Assembly (NCBI RefSeq): GCF_037975245.1
Contig: NC_092562.1
Span: 32,430,554 to 32,494,553, forward strand
DNA from: Apostichopus japonicus
Taxonomy: Eukaryota > Echinodermata > Holothuroidea > Aspidochirotida > Stichopodidae
Reading direction: 5' to 3'
Length of the DNA stretch: 64,000 nt
Below the pieces are notes generated by a model. The model worked only from the letters and a program-made list of their open reading frames with translations. It made no database searches and had not been told where the DNA came from. How positions within the stretch are numbered: the stretch's first letter is position 1; every line of letters starts with the position of its first letter. A program made the position numbers and the translations under genes. Shown one piece after another: positions 1 through 11,344 of the stretch.

Positions 1-50
1 TTTCTCCAAAACAGCATCTTGTAATCGATGCATGATCTGGGTCTCCTGAT
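1..50 (-). CDS. MSH5: MSH5 exon W14 (partial, runs off left edge)
   Basis: 2 nt plus 16 codons are visible: DQETQIMHRLQDAVLEK, matching RDQETLLMYQLQCQVL of vertebrate MSH5. The acceptor is TTTTTGTTTACAG. The exon continues beyond base 1. The ATPase domain with its Walker motifs should follow outside the window. Confidence 0.92.
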   Translation of the reverse strand, partial: MRRPRSCIDYKMLFWR

Positions 51-834
51 CTGTAAACAAAAACATTACTTCAATGCTTGAACAAAAAAGATAAACTGCA
101 TAAAGTTACCCATGCATTGTTGCCTTATTATGAAGATTGGGATGTTTGAAGTGATGCTACAAGTACTTGCAATGATAATTACCTCACTGATATTGCTACT
201 CGCCTGGTCTCTTGTTTATTTTGCCATTTCACACTAGTCTCTTTTTAACAACATCAATACAGACTATCACACATTATATCGTCAGGTATAAGTCTGACAT
301 GTAATATTCCATACTCCCGAAGAGCAAATGAGTTGGCACATATATCCAATAACATAATGTGGTGGTGGTGACATTTATGAAGATGGTGATAGCTTCATAT
401 GGAATTGAACATTTGCATAAAATTGATGAGGGATGTTTGGTCAAGTAATTCTTTCCAATAAGTAATGTAATAGTTATAAACAGTTGACTGATTAATGGCA
501 TTTCTGCTTAACAGTAACATGTACAGATGAACTCTCACAAACAAGGCCGAACCTTCAGATGCTCTCACACATTGTGAAGAGGTGCCACTGCATTGGATGC
601 TAATGCATAAGTGCTAATGAGGGACACTAACTCATAAATATATGAGTTTTGCAAACAAACAGTGCTCATATTAGCTTGGTTTGCGAGATCTTCCACTAAA
701 TGAGTTTGCTCATTTCAATAAAATATCACAATTTTAAGCCTTTTGTAGTCAGGTGTGCAGAATGTAGTTTTAATTCTTGACAGCTCAGCACCAAAAACTC
801 TAATACCTCATAACAGCTGGTAGTTTCATCTCAC
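51..834 (-). other. Intron W13-W14, no array
   Basis: The shortest intron in the window (784 bp). AT-rich, with no tandem array and no recognisable mobile element. Short frames here (such as 274-501) have no protein-like content. Confidence 0.8.
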
Positions 835-876
835 CTGTTATTTCACATTGTGTATCTCCAAGTCTTGCATCAAGTG
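835..876 (-). CDS. MSH5: MSH5 exon W13 (clamp region micro-exon)
   Basis: 42 nt: 2 nt, 13 codons, 1 nt. It reads (A)LDARLGDTQCEIT, matching LDALLGDLHCEIR of vertebrate MSH5, at the MutS clamp/lever return. The acceptor is TTTAATTTCTCCTCCAG and the donor is ACAG|GTGAGA. Confidence 0.93.
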
Positions 877-1349
877 CTGGAGGAGAAATTAAACCAATTC
901 TCTGATATCCTATTTCAGAATATACTGTGTAACATTGTATAACATACTTAAAAGTACATCTTAGATATGCACTGCAAAGGGACCCACACACTTGTCAGTA
1001 CTGTTCTATTCTAGAAATAATGCAGTGACCATCTCATGTTAAAGATGAACCATATTTATGATCATGACTTACCATCAAGTCAAACCATCTTGAATACCTT
1101 TTACAATGATCATACCATTGAGTATGTTATAGTATGTTACAGTATGTTAACTATAAAAAACACGCCAGTAATTCACATAACAGTGGTAAAATAACAACCT
1201 CACTCATTATCAAATATACTTGATCAGGAATAAAGCCAGCCTTCAAATTTTAAGAGGTCATCCTTCAAATTTTAAGGGGCTACAAATATGCAGTACAGGA
1301 CAAAACTGTCCACACAAAAGAAGAAATAGTAGAAAAGAGGATAAGCAAA
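877..1349. other. Intronic sequence, nothing recognised
   Basis: Between W13's acceptor and the 40-bp array. AT-rich, with a short local repeat of AGTATGTTA near 1120-1150. No gene or element was recognised. Confidence 0.7.
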
Positions 1350-3300
1350 ATATACAATACTGACCTTACCATACAGACAGACAGATACAACATACAATAC
1401 CTACCACTGACCTCACCATACGGACAGACAGATACAATACCTACCACTGACCTCACCATACAGACAGACAGATACAATACCTACCACTGACCTCACCATA
1501 CGGACAGACAGATACAATACCTAGCATTGACCTCACCATACGGACAGACAGATACAATACTTACCACTGATCACGCCATACAGATACAATACTTACCATT
1601 GATCACGCCATACAGACAGACAGATATATGGACAGACAGACAGACATATATGGACAGACAGACATATAAAGAGAGACAGATACAATACCTACCACTGACC
1701 TCACCATACGGACAGACTGATACAATACCTACCACTGACCTCACTACACAGACAGACATATACAATACCTACCACTGACTTCACCATACGGACAGACAGA
1801 TACAATACCACTGACCACACCATACGGACAGATAGATACAATACCTACCACTGACCTCACCATACAGACAGACAGATACAATATCACTGACCACACCATA
1901 CGAACAGATAAATACAATACCTACCACTGACCTCACCATACGGACAGACAGATACAATACCTACCACTGACTTCACCATACGGACAGACAGATACAATAC
2001 CTAACATTGACCTCACCATACGGACAGATAGATACAATACCTACCACTGACCTCACCATACAGACAGACAGATACAATACCTACCACTGACTTCACCATA
2101 CGGACAGACTGATACAATACCTACCACTGACCTCACCATACGGACAGACAAATACAATGCCACTAACCTCACCATACAGACAGACAGATGCAATACCTAC
2201 CACTGACCTCACCATACTGACAGACAAATACAATACCACTGGCCTCACCATACAGACAGACAGAAACAATACCACCGACCTCACCATACAGACAGACAGA
2301 TGCAATACCTACCGCTGACCTCACCACAGACAGACAGATACAATACCACTGACCTCACCACATAGACAGACAGATGCAATATCACTGACCTTACCATAGA
2401 GACAGACAGATGTAATATCACTGACCTTACCATAGAGACAGACAGATACAATACCTATCACTGACCACACCATACGGACAGACAGATACAATATCTACCA
2501 CTGACCTCACCATACAGACAGATACAATTCTAATGACCTCACCATACTGGCAGATATAATACCTACCACTGATCTCACCATACAGACAGACAGATACAAT
2601 ACCACTGACTTCACCATACAGACAGACAATTGCAATATCACTGACCTTACCATAGAGACAGACAGATGTAATATCACTGACCTTACCATAGAGACAGACA
2701 GATACAATACCTATCACTGACCTCACCATACAGACAGATATAATACTTAACACTGACCTCACCACACAGACAGACAGATACAATGACACTGACCTCATGA
2801 TACAGACAGAAACAATACCTATCACTGACCTCACCATACAGACAGACAGATACAATACCTACCACTGACCTCACCATACAGACAGATACAATACTAATTA
2901 CCTCACCATACAAGCAGATACAATACCTACCACTGCTCTCACTATACATACAGACAGATACAATACCACTGACTTCACCATACAGACAGACAGATGCAAT
3001 ATCACTGACTTCACCATATAGACAGACAGATGCAATATCACTGACTTCACCATATAGACAGACAGATACAATACCACTGAACTCACCATACAGACAGACA
3101 GACAGATGTAATACCTACCACTGCACTCACCATATAGACAGACAGATACAATATCACTGACCTCACCATACAGACAGACAGATGCAATATCACTGACTTC
3201 ACCATATAGACAGACAGATACAATACCACTGACCTCACCATACAGACAGACAGATGTAATACCTACCACTGACCTCACCATACAGACAGATGCAAAACCA
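1350..3300. repeat. 40-bp minisatellite, about 48 copies
   Basis: The unit runs like CCTCACCATACGGACAGACA followed by GATACAATACCTACCACTGA (40 bp). Shorter variants have lost the CTAC or one GACA step. The inner GACA steps give local expansion (for example near 1620-1680). Frames across it encode MVRSVVGIVSVCLYGEVSG-like repeats on the minus strand. These are repeat artefacts. Confidence 0.95.
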
Positions 3301-3729
3301 TTGACCTCATTGTCATTGTACAGTCAGAAAGACACTACATCATTGGACTTACTGAACAGAAAGTCAGAACTATATGTACAACACCATTGGTCTACCATTA
3401 TAACAGAACGTCAGACATACAGCACCATTGGACTCACTGTACAACACAAAGTTAAACAGATAAAATATCATCGGATTCACTGTTCAAAATAAAGGTAGAC
3501 AGATATAACACCATCACACTCACTGTACAATAGAAAGTCAGGCAAACAATGTCAAAATGTTACAATACTGATATTTATAAACATAGAAAGACCCTGTTTG
3601 TAGATGCATGATATGCTATCACTTCTGAAGTAATTTTTGACAGAAACAACAGCATATCTCTATGAGGATTTGAACAGGTCCTGTATTAGTTAATGACTTG
3701 TAATGCCTTGCAATCCTGACTTTGCATTG

Positions 3730-4735
3730 CAATTAACTGAAAAGTTGTAGAAAAGCTGGGGGAGCTACTTCACTGCATTTAATTGAAAAGTTGTAGAAAG
3801 GCTGGGGAGCTACTTCACTGCATTTAACTGAAGTGTTTAGAAAGGCTAGGGGAGCTACTTCACTGCATTTAATTGTAAAGTTGTAGAAAGGCTGGGGGAG
3901 CTATTTCACTGCATTTAACTGAAATGTTCAAGAAAGGATGTTGGAGCTACTTCACTGTATTTAATTGAAACATTGTAGAAAGGCTGGGGGAGCTACTTCA
4001 CTGCATTTAACTGAAACATTGTAGCAAGGATAGGGGAGCTACTTCACTGCATTTAATTGAAACGTTGTAGAAAGGCTAGGGGAGCTACTTCACTGCATTT
4101 AATTGAAACTTTGTAGCAAGGATAGGGGAGCTACTTCACTGCATTTAATTGAAACTTTGTAGAAAGGCTGGGGGAGCTACTTCACTGCATTTAATTGAAA
4201 CGTTGTGGAAAGGCTGGGGGAGCGACTTCACTGCATTTAACTGAAACATTGTAGCAAGGATAGGGGAGCTACTTCACTGCATTTAATTGAAACATTGTGG
4301 AAAGGCTGGGGGAGCGACTTCACTGCATTTAACTGAAACATTGTAGCAAGGATAGGGGTGCTACTTCACTGCATTTAATTGAAACGTTGTAGAAAGGCTG
4401 GGGGAGCGACTTCACTGCATTTAACTGAAACATTGTAGCAAGGATGTGGGAGCTACTTCATTGCATTTAATTAACATTGTAGCAAGGATGTTGGAGCTAC
4501 TTCACTGCATTTAATTGAAACGTTGTAGAAAGGCTAGGGGAGCTACTTCACTGCATTTAACTGAAACATTGTAGCAAGGATGTGGGAGCTACTTCACTGC
4601 ATTTAGTTGAAACATTGTAGAATGGTTGGGGGAGCTACTTCACTGCATTTAATTGAAACGTTGTAGAAAGGCTGGGGGAGCTACTTCACTGCATTTAATT
4701 GAAATGTTGTAGAAAGGCTGGGGGAGCTACTTCCC
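3730..4735. repeat. 46-bp minisatellite, about 21 copies
   Basis: The unit is TTCACTGCATTTAATTGAAA followed by CGTTGTAGAAAGGCTGGGGG AGCTAC. Two subtypes alternate: one with AAAGGCTGGGGGAG and one with CAAGGATAGGGGAG. This is a simple higher-order pattern around 3990-4440. Confidence 0.95.
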
Positions 4736-6228
4736 TGTTTTTCCTTTGCACATAACTATGCTGGTTTTGTCACATTGCAGCCTTGACACTTCACCTTAAG
4801 TCTCAAATACCTGGCTATATATACAGTTGATATAATTATATAATTATACAATATTACTAAATGCTAATCAGCTGCTTTACATTAGCAATCATAGCTGCAA
4901 CTACTTCATAAAAACTGAATTGCTGACCATTTAATATATTACCAGTATTTTGTTATCATCGATGAAACTATAAAAATAGCCTGCACAGCTGCAGCACCAC
5001 AATATACCACTCACCTTTACAACTACATTCTTAGTACATACTCTTGCACCCAAACTATCAATTATGCAAGAAAGGTTAGAATGTTATTGGTATTTTCTAC
5101 TTTATTGATATAGTCTACTGTAGCAAACCTCCACTACACAGCTTCTCTACTGTATACTTAGTACATACCCTTGCACCCAAACTCTCAAGTAGCTAATAAT
5201 TTATTTGTAACCAGTACTTCTATATCATCTATAGTACAGCTACAACTAAAAAACTATATCTAGCAAGCAGCACTTGCCCTATGAACTGAGTATACACAAA
5301 TGAATGTTTTTTCCAGGTATGTGACACATTGCTACATAAAGGGTACATCCTCAATGCAGCCAGCTCCCGCTGCAAGGCTGAGCTCCCTTCTCACAGTTGT
5401 TTTGCAAGGTACCCAGGTGGCTGTAAAATTCTTAGTGATATTCCTATTGATACATGTAACGGATTAGAGTTCCTCATTTGTAACTGCAAGGCACTCCTAG
5501 CCCTAGTGGTCCCAAAGGAGGAAGTGACCCAGGAGAGGAAACATAGGGAAACAAACTGAGGGGAAAAGGGGACTCAGGGAAGTGAAGAAGGGTATGTCTC
5601 AGGGATAGGAGAAATAGAGAGGGCATGATTGGGAAGTTAACACTGAGAATATTTGAGGGAACTGCCAGCAGAGAAATTTGTTCAGTTTAGAGTGACCAGA
5701 CACATGTACTTAAGACACACACACACACAAACTATTTTTTGATGTGATAACATATTCACTTCCTTTTTTATTTTTTCTACACTTCATAAGTTTGTTTCCG
5801 CATTGTACTGCAAAATACTCTTTAAGCACTTTTTAACCAACCATGTTGATGCATTATTTCCTATACATAAAGTCTGCAGTGTACCTGTTCCACAAAACTG
5901 CTAACATTATTGTTATTTTGTTTGTGGTAAACTGATATTTCACTTTGATGATGACAGGGACCAACATTACCTACATGATGAATACTTAAATGAATAAATA
6001 ACCTTTTATTCAGTTCTTATCTGTAAGAAATGTGTCACAGAAGACAGTGTGGTATCAATAGAAGTGTAATTCTGTATAATACAAGCAATATTTATAACTA
6101 GTTGCTTTGAGGATTAAGAGAGATTGACTATGTATCTCTCGGCTAGGATTATAGGTAGTGTGCTTAGTGAGCATTTAAGAGATTGCAACTACATTAAAGA
6201 AGATGATCACATACAGGGACTGCCTTAC
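4736..6228. other. Intron W12-W13, non-array part
   Basis: Unique-looking AT-rich sequence. At 5310-5640 there is a more GC-rich stretch with a 76-codon plus-strand frame (5329-5559) that I do not recognise. It has no domain, is flanked by purine-rich sequence, and may be an old interspersed repeat. A short (AC)n tract lies at 5717-5730. Confidence 0.6.
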
Positions 6229-6274
6229 CATGTGTACTCTGACTCTTGTAGTGAACTATATTATTGGACAAGAA
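6229..6274 (-). CDS. MSH5: MSH5 exon W12 (micro-exon)
   Basis: 15 codons plus 1 nt: FLSNNIVHYKSQSTH, matching FLSEEKLHYRSARTK of vertebrate MSH5. The acceptor is TTTCTTTTCTTCTACAG and the donor is CATG|GTAAGG. A 66-codon plus-strand frame overlapping it (6124-6324) is a shadow. This was the hardest exon to find because it is only 46 nt in a 10-kb gap between neighbours. Confidence 0.92.
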
Positions 6275-6335
6275 CTGTAGAAGAAAAGAAATCAAAGAAA
6301 TGGATTAATGATAAAAGGATGTAAATGTATGTATA

Positions 6336-6537
6336 CACTTTTATTATGAATGCTATTAAGTGTTGGGCACATTGCACCATACTGTTGTAAGGTACTTATC
6401 AAGTTACTGCTGCAAAGTCATTACTAATGTACACACCACTTTTATTATGAATGCTATAAAGTGTTGGGCACATTGCACCATACTGTTGTAAGGTACTTAT
6501 CAAGTTAATGCTGCAAAGTAATTTCTAAATGGAAAGT
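6336..6537. repeat. Two-copy ~101-bp tandem duplication
   Basis: Two near-identical copies, each starting CACTTTTATTATGAATGCTA and containing GTGTTGGGCACATTGCACCA. They begin about 60 nt upstream (in transcript terms) of the acceptor of exon W12. This may be an array at an early stage. Confidence 0.9.
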
Positions 6538-7309
6538 ACACAACACTTTTGAATAAGCTCCTGCTTAATCCAATGAATTTTTCCACCTCAAAATTAACAA
6601 TGTTAGGCAGAAGGAACTGAAATAGATAAAATGAACAAAAGCAATACTCATGGTGGAGTGGTTGCGTGTTCTCATTTACAATGTATTATGTATGTGTGTG
6701 TTGATGCCTCACTTAATTTTAGCAATCATAATTCAAAGGTCTCATCTGTACTTAATTCAAATTCAACTACTGCAATAGATATAACAGCATAAACAAGACT
6801 GTGACTACCATAATAACAATGCAAAGAGTGACAAATACAAAACATACATATATACCCAATGGTTGGGGAGATTCACTTGAAATCTACTGAAAGCTTGTTT
6901 TGTGAACTTCTGTAATAGTAGATACATATGTACACATAAACATGAACAAGTAGCATGCATATACACCTAATACACATGTCCAAATATAAACATGCAAATA
7001 CATACACAAAAGTGTAAACCAAAACTTATAGGTACTACAGTATTAGAAACAAGAACCAGTGCACCAGCAGGCTCGGTGATTCCTTGCCTTGGTAAGTTTA
7101 TGGAATCACCTGATAGATAGAGCAACTGAGGAAAATGTGTCCTAAAGTCAAGTACCAAAACATCAGAAAAGAGTTTCAGATAACTTGATCATTGCAAAGG
7201 TAAGCACTCATTTCTGAAGTTGATGATAGATAACAGTTATTAGTGGAAGTGGAAAATCCTCTCAGCCACTTAAACAGTGACAGTGAGTGACATAGAAACA
7301 CCATTCATC
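6538..7309. other. Intronic sequence, nothing recognised
   Basis: AT-rich, no array. Minor local repeats only. Frames here (for example 6967-7158 minus) show no family resemblance. Confidence 0.6.
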
Positions 7310-7610
7310 ATAATGGTTTGCATTTTTACAAGGTTTCAGACTTTGACCGCCGCATACAAAACAATAGGATTATTCTACTCAATAAGGTGCATCCATGTAG
7401 TACATATGGGTTATGGAGTTCATCGAACCTCTACTTTGTGAGTGAACGTGTTTACAAGGTTTGCAGACTTTCTTGTCTCTGTTGACCACAAATCACTTTC
7501 CACTTCAACAGACGAGTTTCTATTACAAGTTTCTTTTACTCTATAAAGTGCATCCACATACCAAATATAAAGTTCACCCACCATATATTTTTTGACTAAT
7601 CGTGTTTACA
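7310..7610. repeat. Dispersed ~150-bp repeat, two copies
   Basis: Two tandem-like copies share TTTACAAGGTTT, CAGACTTT, TGTTGACC or TTTGACC, AGGTGCATCCA and CGTGTTTACAA. Related copies are at 32800-33010, 60950-61020 and 61690-61930, so this is an interspersed family. It often carries TGACCT half-sites. The family identity is unknown to me. Confidence 0.7.
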
Positions 7611-7639
7611 ACCCAAGGTGTCATATATATATATATATG

Positions 7640-8100
7640 CACACACACACATACACACCATCGCATAGATTCCTACTTCCTCTGGCAAGGAATACACACA
7701 CCCTTACGCCATCACCATTGCATAGATTACTACTTCCTCAGGCAAGGAATACACACACCCGTACGCCATCACCATCACATAGATTCCTACTTCCTCTGGC
7801 AAGGAATACACACACCCTTACGCCATCACCATCTCATAGATTACTACTTCCTCTGGCAAGGAATACACACACCCGTACGCCATCACCATCACATAGATTC
7901 CTACTTCGTCTGGCAAGGACTACACACACCCGTACGCCATCACCATCGCATAGATTCCTACTTCCTCTGGCAAGGAATACACACACACATATGCCATCAC
8001 CATCACAGAGATTCCTGCACACATACATACGCCATCACCATCTCACAGATTCCTTCTTCCTCTGGCAAGGAATACACACACACATACGCCATTACCAATC
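7640..8100. repeat. 57-bp minisatellite, about 8 copies
   Basis: The unit holds CCATCACCATCGCATAGATT, CCTACTTCCTCTGGCAAGGA and ATACACACACCCGTACG. The period of 57 is a multiple of three, so three frames stay open across it (225-, 190- and 64-codon frames). These frames are artefacts of the period. Confidence 0.93.
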
Positions 8101-8405
8101 AAGAAATCAAAAAAAGCATTGTTCAAGACCATATAGTTATAAAAACAAGGAAATATCTGGCCTGGAAAAGATAGCAAATGCTTTTAATATATGTTGTACT
8201 TCTGTAGGATCCACATATGTAAACTACACTGTAACTGAGAACTCATATGATGCAACAGTACATATGTAAGTAGCCTAATAGTGCATCAAATATTACTATA
8301 ACACAGAACTCAAAATGAAACAAATGTGTATCAGTTAAAATGAAGGAACTACGGATAATAAAAGTTGAACAAGGGTGGTATGTCATATTGACCTAAACAC
8401 TAGTA

Positions 8406-9098
8406 GGATGGTTGTATGGTTGTATGCTTATGGAAGAGGTTGGTTGTATGGTTGTATGCTTGTGGAAGAGGTTGGTTGTATGCTTGTATGCTTGTAGAAG
8501 AGGTTGGTTGTATGGTTGTATGATTGTGGAAGAGGTTGGTTGTATGGTTGTATGCTTGTGGAAGAGGTTGGTGGTATGGTTGTATGCTTGTGGAAGAGGT
8601 TGGTTGTATGGTTGTATGCTTGTGGAAGAGGTTGGTTGTATGGTTGTATGCTTGTGGAAGAGGTTGGTTGTATGGTTGTATGCTTGTGGAAGAGGTTGGT
8701 TGTATGGTTGTATGCTTGTGGAAGAGGTTGGTTGTATGGTTGTATGCTTGTGGAAGAGGTTGGTTGTATGCTTGTAGAAGAGGTTGGTTGTATGCTTGTA
8801 GAAGAGGTTGGTTGTATGGTTGTATGATTGTGGAAGAGGTTGGTTGTATGGTTGTATGCTTGTGGAAGAGGTTGGTGGTATGGTTGTATGCTTGTGGAAG
8901 AGGTTGGTTGTATGGTTGTATGCTTGTGGAAGAGGTTGGTTGTATGGTTGTATGCTTGTGGAAGAGGTTGGTGGTATGGTTGTATGCTTGTGGAAGAGGT
9001 TGGTTGTATGGTTGTATGCTTGTGGAAGAGGTTGGTTGTATGCTTGTGGAAGAGGTTGGTTGTATGGTTGTATGCTTGTGGAAGAGGTTGGTTGTAGA
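8406..9098. repeat. 32-bp minisatellite, about 21 copies
   Basis: The unit is GTTGGTTGTATGGTTGTATG CTTGTGGAAGAG. It lacks stops in several frames of both strands, which gives frames of up to 266 codons (minus, PLPQAYNHTTN-type) and 195 codons (plus). A period of 32 rotates the frame, so the translated repeat is 32 residues long. It is not a gene. Confidence 0.95.
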
Positions 9099-9113
9099 TA
9101 TATACATGTAGAT

Positions 9114-10588
9114 CAGGGGCGTATCCAGGATTTTCTGACCCAGGGGGCGCCAATTGCTATCTAAGCGGAGCGCCACCATCGGTTGGCGCTCAGCGTACAA
9201 GAAAATCTTTTGGTTTTAATACCCCCTAGATCACCGGAAATGGCACTTTTCAGGCTTAAAAATGACCAACCATATGTACACTTTTGCCTGAGAATCAAGT
9301 ATTTCCCAATAGTTTTTTTTTTATCCATAATCTTTTTTAAGAGTGTCACCAGTCACAAATCATGTTCGACCTCATCGCATATCCTGTGGGTCATTGCTTG
9401 TGTAGGTGATTCTACGTCGCGGCCCACAATACCTGTCAGCCCGACTTTTCAAGGTTTTCCCATCTATATAAGACATTTCGTTGTTTACATTAGCATCCCG
9501 CGGTATACTGCGCAACTTTCACGGATCGTAAGGTACACGATGGCATACGATGTAATAACCGATGCTGGCTTATATGATATTGACATTACCATGTTGAACG
9601 CGCGCTTTGCGCGCGAACATTTTTGGTTATTTTTTTTCGGGCAAGTCGTTACGGCCCCAAATCAAATTGGGCTCCTACGCCCATGACTTCACACATAGAC
9701 AGTTTTGAGGCTGTTCATCTTTGAACACCATTTTCATGCTCATTGATATAAGGTGATATCTGCTGTTTGCTTTACAAGTTCGAGCAGGCGCGTAGCGAGG
9801 AGTTTGCCAAGTGAGGGGCGAAGCCTGTTGGCAAACTATCTAAGCGTAGCGCCACCATGTGTTGGCGCGAAGCGTACAAGAAAATTTTTGGCCTAAAATG
9901 CCTCCCAGATCGCTGGAAATGGCACTACCCAGGACCATTTGTTGGCGCAAAGCGTACAAGCAAATTTTGGCCGGAAATACCTCCCAGATCGCTGGAAATG
10001 ACACTCCCCCGGCCTTGTAAGTTGCATCTAAGCATTTTTTTATTTTGAAATTACTAATGATATCATAAAAAATATGCTCAAGGGGGCGGGTGGGGGCAGT
10101 CGCCCCCTTCCCGAAATGCGTCATGTTCCCCGACGACACGGTCGAGTTCGAGACCAGCCACAGTTGGTTTCATAGCAGGTTTCATATACACTCAGACGCG
10201 TTATGATAGACCACATATAGTATATATGTACATATATACATTATTGAGAGAGGACAAAATAGAAATGTCAAAAATGGAGTTGACGATGTTAGGGGTAGGG
10301 TGAGGGGCACGCCCCTTCCGAAATCCTTGATCAGTCACTGGCTACCCTGTGTATACAATAGGGATCAGCGCTGTAATGATGTCACTGTTTTTCCTTCTCT
10401 TCCAGGTGTCTTGGCGTTTTTCTTTACTCCCTCCTTTTTTCCTTTTTCTCTCTTTTTTATTTTTCTTTTCCCTTCCTTCCTCTCCTCTTCCTATTTTTTC
10501 CCCTCTTTTTTCTTCTCTTTTTTCTCTCTCCTCTTTTTCTTACCCAGGGGGCACGCGCCCCCAACGCCCCCCCCTGGATATGCGCCTG
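9114..10588. mobile_element. GC-rich composite DNA element with nested relatives
   Basis: The ends are imperfect inverted copies: CAGGGGCGTATCCAGG at the left, and the reverse complement of the right end reads CAGGCGCATATCCAGGGGG. TAGAT flanks both ends (9109-9113 and 10589-10593), a possible target duplication. Inside, a conserved core with GCGGAGCGCCACCATCGGTT and GGCGCTCAGCGTACAAGAAA occurs at about 9165-9215 and twice more near 9845-9970, so relatives are nested. A pyrimidine tract lies at 10390-10540 and a CGCGCGC palindrome at 9598-9617. No transposase frame is left. Confidence 0.7.
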
Positions 10589-10598
10589 TAGATATATA

Positions 10599-10835
10599 GC
10601 CGAGGGTTACAATCAGGTAAAGGGGATAGACTATCTGGAAACCTTTACTCCCAAAGTTAATGTATCACATCAGTACAAGCCTTAATGCAAATAGCAGTAC
10701 AGAATGTCCTTGTTGTTCTTCAAATCGATGTCAAAACAGCCTATTTGCAGAAATCTATAAATGAAGTAGTCCCTGTATGGCTTAAAACTATCTGGACATT
10801 GGAACAGAGCTTTACATGAGTACCTTGATCAAAAC
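10599..10835 (+). pseudogene. Ty1/copia reverse transcriptase remnant
   Basis: Translation gives AEGYNQVKGIDYLETFTPKV, the conserved start of copia-type RT. After a frameshift near 10660 it gives SVQALMQIAVQNV and LQIDVKTAYLQKSINE. A deletion and second frame change then lead to LYGLKLSGHWNRALHEYL, equivalent to the LYGLKQS block. About 25 codons are missing between these blocks. No LTRs were seen. It abuts the GC-rich composite element. Confidence 0.88.
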
Positions 10836-11263
10836 ATCATTATCACATGATTATTATGATATACTGTCACAAGACTAATGCTTGTTGAATTAAGTGAATT
10901 CCCTTATTATTGTTCGTAGACAGGTATGATGTGTTATCATTTCTTCTAAATTCTGATGAACCTACCAATGTTCCAACCTGAAATGAATGATTCATGAGTT
11001 ATGTCTCAATCATCTCTCTTTAATTCTTGGACTAAATAAGTACAAGGCAGGAAATGAAAATATAAATAAAATGAACCTACCTGGGATCAGGGACAATATT
11101 TGTTAGTTAATCAGAACTTTAATGCTGGGACTATTGAACTGTCTTCTCAGAGACCTAGAAATCTTTATGTGTAAGTCACTCAGTGACTCCTAGTTCATAT
11201 GGACAACATAACATGAAAATATTATGAGAATGATACAAAGCTCTCATTCACAACAAGACTTAC
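10836..11263. other. Intronic sequence, nothing recognised
   Basis: AT-rich sequence between the copia remnant and the donor of exon W11. It may contain decayed LTR element sequence, but no motif could be supported. Confidence 0.6.
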
Positions 11264-11344
11264 CACAAATTCAAGATCAGGAATTTCAAAGGTTTGCCTA
11301 TGAATCATCTCTTGTGTGCAAGGAATGGCTAAGAGGTAACCAAG
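11264..11344 (-). CDS. MSH5: MSH5 exon W11
   Basis: 81 nt, phase 0-0, 27 codons: LGYLLAIPCTQEM then FEIPDLEFV, matching IGFLLSIP...FEINGLDFMF of vertebrate MSH5 immediately after VIYIP. The acceptor is GTTGCAG and the donor is GTG|GTAAGT. The sequence before the acceptor (CTTTTGTTGTCTTTCTTTTA region) is a good pyrimidine tract. Confidence 0.95.

Noticed and set aside
5329-5559. 76-codon plus-strand frame in a GC-richer stretch
   Set aside because: Not recognised as any family, no splice or start context, lies inside an MSH5 intron on the opposite strand; described as unclassified sequence only.
6124-6324. 66-codon plus-strand frame
   Set aside because: A shadow of MSH5 exon W12 on the minus strand, with splice sites inside it.
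7592-8269. 225- and 190-codon plus-strand frames
   Set aside because: A 57-bp unit (19 codons) keeps frames open; a repeat artefact.
8406-9098. CRISPR-like array appearance of 32-bp repeats
   Set aside because: The repeats are contiguous without unique spacers, and the DNA is eukaryotic.
8400-9200. 266-, 241- and 195-codon frames on both strands
   Set aside because: All fall in the 32-bp array; the translated repeats are consequences of the unit.
10300-10599. 99-codon Phe/Ser-rich frame
   Set aside because: Translation of a pyrimidine tract in the GC-rich composite element.
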